Shown here piece by piece: positions 10,101 through 19,100 of a stretch of 64,000 nt of DNA. Both the position numbers and the translations under genes were made by a program. Source of the DNA: Hyalangium versicolor. Its GTDB lineage: Bacteria; Myxococcota; Myxococcia; Myxococcales; Myxococcaceae. A model generated the notes under the pieces. That model did not search any database. It saw only the letters and a program-made list of their open reading frames with translations, and was not told the origin of the DNA. Location of the stretch: the NCBI RefSeq assembly GCF_020103695.1, contig NZ_JAHXBF010000007.1:272440-336439 (forward strand), in the 5' to 3' direction. Numbering within the stretch: the stretch's first letter is position 1; the number at the start of each line of letters is the position of its first letter.

Positions 10101-13100
10101 CTGCTGCCCGGACAGGTCATGCCTCGGGTGCTGCCATTCACCAACGCCACGATGGCCGTCGACGGGACCACAGTTCTCCCCCGCGTCGAGGGTGGGAAGT
10201 ACGCCTTCGGCCTCAACACCAGCGATGGCAGCCCTCTGACATCGTTCTCGGTCGCGTACCACCTGCCGTCGGGCGCGTGGGTCATGGACTCGCAGAATGT
10301 CTCGGCCCTGGGCGAGAACATGGTCATCTGGGATTCGAACTCTTCGGGCGGCGTCTCCGAGTTCGAGATCCGCGCCCTGGACACCCAGGGCAATACCCTC
10401 AAGGCGGCCGTGCGCCTCACGAACGGCTCCGAGGGAGGACAGTACGCCCGGACGGCCTGCGTGAAGACGCGAGGCGGTGAGACCACGGTGATCTCCTCCA
10501 TCGTGGGCAATGCGCTGACCATGCCCGAGGATCTCGCTGCTGGCTCCAAGTGGCGCTTCACCTCGGTGGCGACGCAGACGGTGACGGAGTTCCCTGTCCA
10601 CGCCGAGCTCCTCCACACGAGCCAGGGTCTCCGCATCAAGGAGTCGCTCCCCACCTCCAGCCTGCCCGAGTGCCAGTACTCCGTGCAGTTCCTGGGCACC
10701 CATGTGAGCGGCACGCCGCTCGTGGACCTGCTCTCCGTGGATTTGTGCAAGCCCCAGGTCACCCTGAGCCAGAACGGGATGTCCGTCTCTGAGTCGTTCC
10801 GTCAGGGCCTGCGTTCCATCGAGGTGTTCGTCGAGGATCATGCGCGGCAGATCGTCGTCGCCCGCTTCGATGCGTTCGAGGGCACGTCTCCGATCCACCC
10901 GATCGACCGCTCGCTGTTCCCGGATGCAACGGGCTTCGTTCTCCGCGCTCGGGCCACGCTGACGGATGGGACTCGCGTCCTGACCCGTCCCAACCTGAAT
11001 CCTGCCGACCCCAAGCTGCTCGACCCCGGTTGCAACGATGAGGCCGGGTTGGAGTTCCCCCAGGCGAAGGTGGAGCTTTCGTCTCTGTCGCGAGATGCGG
11101 ACGCGCCGCTGTGCAGCATCCACGAGCCCCTCTATACGTCTCGGATCAAGGGCAACGGCGGAACGGGGCAGCAGCTCCAGGCGCTCGATGTGCGCATCGT
11201 CACTGCGCAGGGCGAGCCGGTCGCGCAGCCCCAGGTCTCGGGTGTCGTTCTCGGGTCTTCCGTCGTGGACGCAGTGGTGCGTATCGACTCCAAGACGCTG
11301 CAGAAGGGCAACTACCTGCTTCGCGCTTCGGCCACCTGGTCCGACGGAGCGGTTTCGAACGCTGTCGAGCAGCCTGTCTACATCGACAAGACGCCTGCCC
11401 AGGCCCTCATCACGAGTCCAGCGGCCGTGGGGCGCGTCTGCCCCGAAAGCCGCCGAGGTTCGAATGGCGCCATCGAGCAGATTCTGACCGTGCAGGGAGC
11501 CGTCTCTGATGACCACCTCGAGTCCTATGAGCTGTTCGTCGGTTCGCCGGATGGCGAGCCGCAGCGGGGCTCCAAGGTCGAGTTCAACACCTCGGTTCCC
11601 AGCTCGTTCCAGGGTGTCCTGGGGACGATCGATCTGTCTCAGCGAAGCCATCAGCTCGAACTGCTGCTGAGCGCGCGAGACGTGAGTGGTTCCTCTTGGT
11701 GCGCCACGCCCGTGGTCGTGGAAGTGGCTCAGCCTCCGTCCATTGGCTCGCTCCTGGTATCGCCCACCCTCTTCTCTCCGGATACGGATGGCGCTCTCGA
11801 CGCCACGACGATCGGTTTCACAGTGGATCAGGCTGTGTCGTACGCCGTCTCAGTCGAGACCGGGACGCAGAGCCACACGATCCTCCAGGGCCAGACGCCT
11901 CAGGGGAGTGCTTCGCTGAGTTGGAATGGCCCCCTGGAAAATGGCTCGCACCTGCCCGACGGCGACTACACGCTGCGGCTGCGCGTGACGAGCGCCTGCG
12001 GCATGACCGATGAGGCCGCCACCCTGGTTCGTCTGGATACGAGCGCGCCGGTCGCCCGGATCGACTTCCCTGCAGAAAACCAGGTGCTGGGTGGGTCCTT
12101 CACGGTCACAGGTGCTGCCACCGACGTGAATCTGTCGCGGTACGAGCTGTCCCTCGGCGAGGGTGCTTCTCCGACAAGCTTCGCCCCTATCGCTTCGGCC
12201 CAGACTGCTGCCTCCGGAGTCCTGGGCGAGGTGGCTCTCGCGAGCCTGCCGATGGGCCAGTACACGCTGCGGCTGGTGGTCGAGGACAAGGCAGGCCACT
12301 CCACCCAGGTGCTGCGACACTTCCAGCACCAGCCAGCGGCACTGCTGCGCGCTGCCTCCGTGATGCCCACGATCCTCTCTCCGGATGGTGACGGGATTTC
12401 GGACACGGGGTCCCTCAACGTCATGCTGGCGGCTCCCGCGACCGTGAGCGCCGTCCTGCTGGACCCGGCGGGGCATCCGCTGCGCACGCTGGTGCAACCC
12501 ACCGCTCTTCCCGCCAGCACGAGCCAGCTTCCGCTCACCGTCGCGGCCCTGCAGGGGCTCCTGGACGGCGTCTACTCGGTGCGAGTGACGGCGGACTCGG
12601 GCTCGAACACGGAAGATTCCCTTGCCTCGTTCGAGATCGACATCAGCAAGCCCCATGTCGTGTTCAGTTCGCCAGTGGCAGGGAGCGTCCGAGGGGCTGA
12701 GCTCACCGTGGAAGGCATCATCGATGATCCCCACCTCGAGAGCTGGACCCTGACCCATCAGGCCCCTGGAGAGAGCACCGGGCACACGATCGCGAGCGGC
12801 ATTGCGACCTCCTCGGGGCTCCTCGCAGTCCAGAGTGGACTCACCGAGGGAACCCACCAGCTCACGCTCAAGGCCAGTGACCGGGCGGGGCACTCCCAGG
12901 AGCAGTCCGTGTCCTTCACCGTGGACACCACGTCTCCTGTCGTCTCGTTCCTCTCGCCGGCCAATGGAAGCAACCTGTCGGGCAGCGTTGCTCCGCTGGA
13001 GATCCGCGGCCAGGCCGAGGATGCCCACCTGCGGTCGGTGAGCCTCGAAGCCCACACGGTCAACGGCACGCAGACGCTCTTCTCTGGCTCAAGCCTGCCT

Positions 13101-16100
13101 CCCGATGGCCTGCTGTCTCACTGGGCCGTGGGCTACGATGCCGATGGCCCGGCCGAGCTGCACCTGAAGGCCGAGGACTCCGCTGGGAACACGGCCGAGA
13201 GCCTCCTCTCATTCGTGCTCGACAGCACTCCTCCCGTGGCGACCCTCTCCGAGCCTCACGGCTCGACGCGTGGGGAGGGACTCGTGTTCCGCGGCTCCGC
13301 CACCGACGCGAACCTGTCCAGGTGGGAGCTGGAACTCGGCCGGGGTACGTCCGCTTCTGAGACCTCGTTCCAAATGATCGCCAGCGCTTCGCAGCCGCTG
13401 GACTCCGGAACCTTCGCGACGCTCGCCTTCGTGGGGGATGGCTCCTACATCGCTCGCCTCCGGGTCATCGACTCCGCTGGCAATGTGTCCGTGGACGATG
13501 AGTCCTTCACCATCGACTCCATCGCTCCCCTGCCCTCGCCGGCACTGTCCGCGACCGTGCAGCGGCCTAACACTGTCACGCTCACCTGGGAGCCCAGCCC
13601 TTCGAGCGATGTCACCGCGTATGAAGTCCGCAGGGCTTCTGGCAGCGGCTCGGCCGTCGTCATCGCAACCGTTGGCGCGGACATCCGCGCCTACGTGGAT
13701 GGCGGACTCCTGGACGGCCGCTTCCGTTACTCCGTCGTGGCGCGTGACGCGGCTCACAATGCCAGCAACTCTTCGCCCGAGGCCCAAGTGGAGATCGACT
13801 CCACGCCGCCGATGGTGTCATGGCTCGCGCCGACGGCCGGTGAGCAGGTGCGTGGCACGTACGAGCTCCAAGGCACCGCGTACAGCCCGAGCGACTTCCG
13901 CGAGTACCGCGTGTCGATCGGCGCTGGCAATGCCCCCACGGCCTTCACGCTCCTGACACGCTCCCTGCTGCCTGTGAGCGCCGGGCGTCTCGGCGAGCTG
14001 GCCGCAACGGGCCTGCCCCAGGGATCGATCCAAACCCTGCGCCTGGAGGCCGAGGATCTGATCGGCAACGTGAGCGAGACCCGCGTCGCGTTCCTGATCG
14101 ACAACCTGCCTCCCGTGACGCCGACGCTCGCCCCCCTGACTGTGGCGGGTTCGACGGTCACCCTCTCCTGGCAGACCACCGCCGAGGATGACCTGCTCGG
14201 ATTCGTGATCTTCCGGGATGGTGCGCCGCTCGGAACGCCGAGCAACTCGAGCCCTCAGGACCTCCGGCCCTACGCGCTCCCGGCCGATAGCCGGAGCTTC
14301 CAGGATCTGAAGGTCCCGGATGGCTCGCACACCTATTCGCTCGTGGCCATCGACCGGGCGGGCAACGTCAGTCCTTCCTCCAGCCGTGGCCCTGTCGTCA
14401 TCGAGACGCGAGCTCCCGTGGCTCGCATCGTCGAGCCCAGCCAGCGCGAGCGGCTGCGCCAGGACACCTGGCTGGTGGCCCAGAGCGAAGATCAGGACAT
14501 CGCGTCGATCACCTTCGAGAGCCGTGCTTCCCCCACCGGGACGTTCACTGCGCTGGGGGCTCCGGCGACCCAGATGCCGTTCACCCGGCTCCTGCCCCTG
14601 TCGCAGGTCAGCGGCCGCGTCGTCGAGCTGAGGGCCGTGGCGAAGGACGGCTCGAACAAAACCGATGCCGCGCCTGCGTCGATCCACGTGCTGAAGGAGG
14701 CGATCCCTTCCAAGCCGTCGGCGACCGCCCTCATCGATGGCGACCAGGTCGAGATCTCCTGGACGAATACCAACCCGGCCGGGCAGCTGACAGGCTTCGA
14801 GCTGTCCGAGGACGGTGTCATCGTGACCCAAGCGCCGGAGCGGTGGCCTGGCACGGCGGCCGCCTCGTCCGGCACGCCCGCGAACGCCTATGACGATGCG
14901 GGGACTTTGACGTCCTGGACGCCCCAGGGTGCGCTGCCTCAAGCGTGGACACTGACGCTGACTCAGCCGGTGCTCCTGCACGGAGTCACCCTGGTGACCA
15001 AGGGCACGTCGACAGTCCGGCTGGAGGCCCAGATCGCAGGCTTCTGGGTGCCGCTCGCCTCGGATGTTCTGGCCATTGCCTCCTCCAATACGACGCACAC
15101 GCTGGACCGGGCTGTCGAGGCCCAGGCGATCCGGGTGACGTTCCTGAGCCTGAGTTCGGGCACCACCGCTCTGTCCGATGTGCAATTGGACGCGGTGCCG
15201 CTGGAGCATGGCTCCTCTACCGTGCTCAGCGCCGTCTTCCCCGGCCAGCACACCTACCGCCTGCGAGCGATGGGCTTCGGAGGCACTCCCTCGGAGGCAG
15301 AGGAGCTCTCCGTCAACATCTATGCCCCGCAACTCGAGGCCGAGGTGGCGGAGACTCCGGGCACCAGCGTCAAGCTGCTGGGCCATGACGTTCCCCCATC
15401 CGCACGGGTCGAGGTGTTCAATGAGAATGGCGTGGCCGGTACGACCACCGCGAACGCGCAGGGCGGTTTCGAGCTCACGGTGCCCCTGGTTCCGGGTGAC
15501 AACACCTTCCAGGCTCAGGCGACGGATGCGGCTGGCAACCGCAGCCTTCCTTCCGAGCCCGTGACGGTGGTGAGCGACCCGGCTCCGACCGCGGGCCTCA
15601 CTCTCGCGCTCACCGGTGTGACGGCCTCGGACGTCTCGCTCTCGCTCTCCGTGGCGGGCGATGCGTCGAATGTGGCGGGCTACGCGCTCGTTCGCGAGGG
15701 CAACGAGGGAACGGTGGAGCTGCCGCCGTCCTCGGCTGCCGCGCGAAGCTTCATCGACCGGGGCGTTCGCAATGGCACGTACACCTACCGTGTCCACGCG
15801 TTCAACGCGCGTGGATTCCGAGGTCCTGCCTCGAATGGCGCCACGGCGACAGTGGCTGCTGCTCCCCCCGCCTCTCCCGTGGATGTGGCGGTCGAGCCCC
15901 TGCCGTCCGGAGGTGCGCTCTCGGTGACCTGGTCTCCGGGGGATGCCCGTACCGTGGCCTATCGCGTGGAACGTGCCATCGGGGCGACGGGGGCCTTCGA
16001 GGCCCTCGCTGGCTCCGAGCACGTGCTCACCACCGAGATCATCGATCGGCCGCTGAACGACAGCGCTCTGTATCGGTACCGGATCCTCGCCCTGGATGCG

Positions 16101-19100
16101 CTCGGGAACCTCAGCAGCCCGTCTCTGATCGTCTCGGGTGTGCCTGTGGACTCGACGCCTCCGGCTCCGCCGCACCTGATGCACCCGACCGTAGCGGGCA
16201 AGCCCGTGACGGTGTCCAGCCCCACCGTGGCCATCTCCGGTCTCACGGAGGCCGGCACTCACGTCACCCTGCTCCGCAACGGCGTGCCCACGGCCGAGGC
16301 CATCGCTGGCGCTCTCAGCGTCGAAGCCGTTCCCCTGGAGCTGAGTCTCACTCCGGCCAGCACCGGCTGGGCTTCCGCCGATGGCGAGCGCCTGGCCTAT
16401 GCCGTGGCGGATGGCATGACGGCACCTCCGCGCCTGGCCGTTCAGTCGCGGACCGGTGAGTTGCTCGGGACCTTTGGCAGCCCCTCGTTCTCCTCCATCC
16501 AGCGAGCGACCTTCTCGCCTGACGGAAAGAGCGTGGCCGTCGAGGCGTTCTCCTCGTCGACCTACCGCTCCGAGATCCACATCGTGAACATCGCCACCGG
16601 CGAGGTGCACAAGGCGGGCAGTGCCTCCCTGGGCGATGAGACCTCCGCTACGTGGTCCGCGAACTCTCGCGAGCTGGCCTATGAGGTGGCGCTCTCCAGC
16701 GCCTCGTCCTCGATCGTCGTGGTGGACACGGTGGCGGGCACGCAGCGCTCGCTCACGGGTGAGGCGGGAGCCCCGCTCATGGCACCTCGGTATGCGCCGG
16801 GAGGAAGCACGCTCTTCGCGCTCACTCGGAGTGGCGACACCCAGCGACTGCTGCGGATGGACCCGGTATCCGGTGCCTCCACCTCGCTGTTCGAGGCAGA
16901 GTCCATCGAGCGAGACTATGCCGTCTCCGCCGACTCGGCGCGCATCGCGCTCGTCGCGACGCTCAATGGGATGAAGGATCTGCACACCGTCTCCGTGTCG
17001 ACGGGAGCCTCCGTACTGCTGACCCACGGGCAGGAGGTGGAGAAGAACCCGGCCTTCTCTCGAGATGGACACCAGCTGGCCTTCAGCAGCGGCAATTTCC
17101 TGGTGCTCCAGGAGGATGGCCGGCAGCAGCGGTTCAGCGGTTCCACGGGTCTCTGGCTGTCCTGGACACAGGAGGGGACACTGCTCACTTCTGTGGGCAT
17201 GGGCCTCTCGCGTCTGGAGTGGGGCGCTCGGTTCGAGTTCACCGGCGTGAGCCTGCAGCCTGGAACCACCGTGTTCTCCGCGACCGCCACGGACGCGGCT
17301 CAGCGCACGAGCCTCGCCGCAGCTCCGATCCAGATCACGCTGGACGCAAGCACCCTGCCTGACCTCGTCGCGGAGGTGGAGCTCCGTCCCGAGGTTCCCC
17401 AGGTCGGACACCCGTTCGACGCGTTCGTGACCGTCCGCAACCAGGGCGGTGGCGCGGCGCCTGCCACGACCGTCTCGGTGGCGGTGTTCTCTCCGGATGG
17501 GCAGTCCCTCACCCCGCAGCCGATCTCCGTGCCGGCGCTCGCCTCGGGCGGCATGGCCACGGCGCTCGTGCCCTTCTCGCACCCGACACTCCAGGGTCCG
17601 CAGATCCTGGAAGTCATCGTCGACCCCGAGCAGCAGGTGAAGGACCCCGTGCGCGACAACAACCGCGTGCGCTATCCCTTCTCCCTGGTATCGGATGAGC
17701 AGCTCATGGTGGCCCTCTCCGTCTCTCCCCAGACGGTGGATGTGAACGGCAACAGCATGGCCACCATCACCGTGTCGAACCCGGGCTCCGAGAAGACCCT
17801 CGATGTGGAGACCCGGCTCGTCACAGCGGACGGAGAGCTCGTGTTCCAGTTGGGTGAGACCGAACACCTCGCGCCCCTCGGGGCGGGCCGGAGCAGAACG
17901 TTCACGCGTCCCCTGGCCGCCGGCCAGACACTCGCGGGCTCGTACCAGGTGAAGACGGTGGTGCGTCAGGGCACCGCGGTCCTCGTGGAGACGGCTGCGC
18001 CGTTCACCATCAACGCGGACCGTGCCGCGCTCCTGCGCATCTTCGCGTCGCGCTCGAGCTACGGTCCCGGAGAGGCCATCGCGCTGACCGCCTCGGTTCG
18101 CAACGACTCCCGGAACAGCTTCCTGGACGGTGCGAGCTACATCCTCACCGTGACGAACGGGGCGGGGACCACCGTGCAGGGGCAGACCACCGCGCTGCCG
18201 CTGCTGACCCAGGGGGCCAGCTACTCGGTGAACACGGAACTGTCCGCCGCCGGGCTGCCTCCCGGGCAATATGAGGCCCACGGCGTGGTCATGCTCGGAG
18301 CGCAGCAGCTCGCGACGGCCTCCACACACTTCTCCATCGTGGGACGCTCGCAAATCGTGGGGACGGTCTCGGTCCTCGGCCAGGGTACGCCTCCGGCGGT
18401 CCGCGCGGGCGAGCCGCTGACGGTCGCCTTCGAAGCAGGCAACACCGGCACGGCTGCGGAGCAGTGCCTCGTGCTCCGGGTGGCCTTCATCGATGCCCTG
18501 ACGAACCAGACCCTGGACTCGTATGCCCTGCCAGCCCAGCCGCTCGAGGTGGGCGGAACGCTCTCCGGCATGCACGGCTTCTCCACGAGTGGCCTGCCGC
18601 TGCGAAGCTACGCGGTGTACCTGATCGCGGAGTGGCCGAACGGAACCTTCCAGACGCTCTCTTCAGCGAGCTTCCGGCTGGCGGACGGACAGGCTCCCAC
18701 GCTGCGGGTCATCAACCTCCTGAACGGCAAGTTCCTCCCGGGCGGCGTAAACCCAGTGGTTCAGGCCACGGATCCGGAGTCCGGAGTGGTCACCGTCTAC
18801 GCCAAGGTTCCTGGAGCCCAGAGACGCGACCTGGCGCTGGTCAGTGGAAACACCTTCGATGGCAACTGGAGCGGCGATGCCGGCGTGTGGGAAGGCACCA
18901 ACCACCCCACCTTCTTCGCCGTCGATGCCGAGGGTAACATCCGCTCGCTGAGCACGACCATCATCGTCGACCCGACTCCGCCTCAGATAAAGGTGACGGG
19001 GGTGACCGAGGGTTACGTGTACAGGAGAGCTCCCAGCCCCGTCGTGCAGGCCACGGATGAGTACCTGGCCTCGGCCGTCAGCTACCTAGACAACCAGCCG

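Noticed and set aside
13818..18575. 1585-codon open frame on the minus strand opposite the giant gene (others at 4563-8033, 9714-11651, 11850-13055, 19191-21011)
   Set aside because: Antisense shadows of a high-GC coding strand: low-complexity His/Arg/Gly-rich translations with no domains, signal peptide or ribosome-binding sites.
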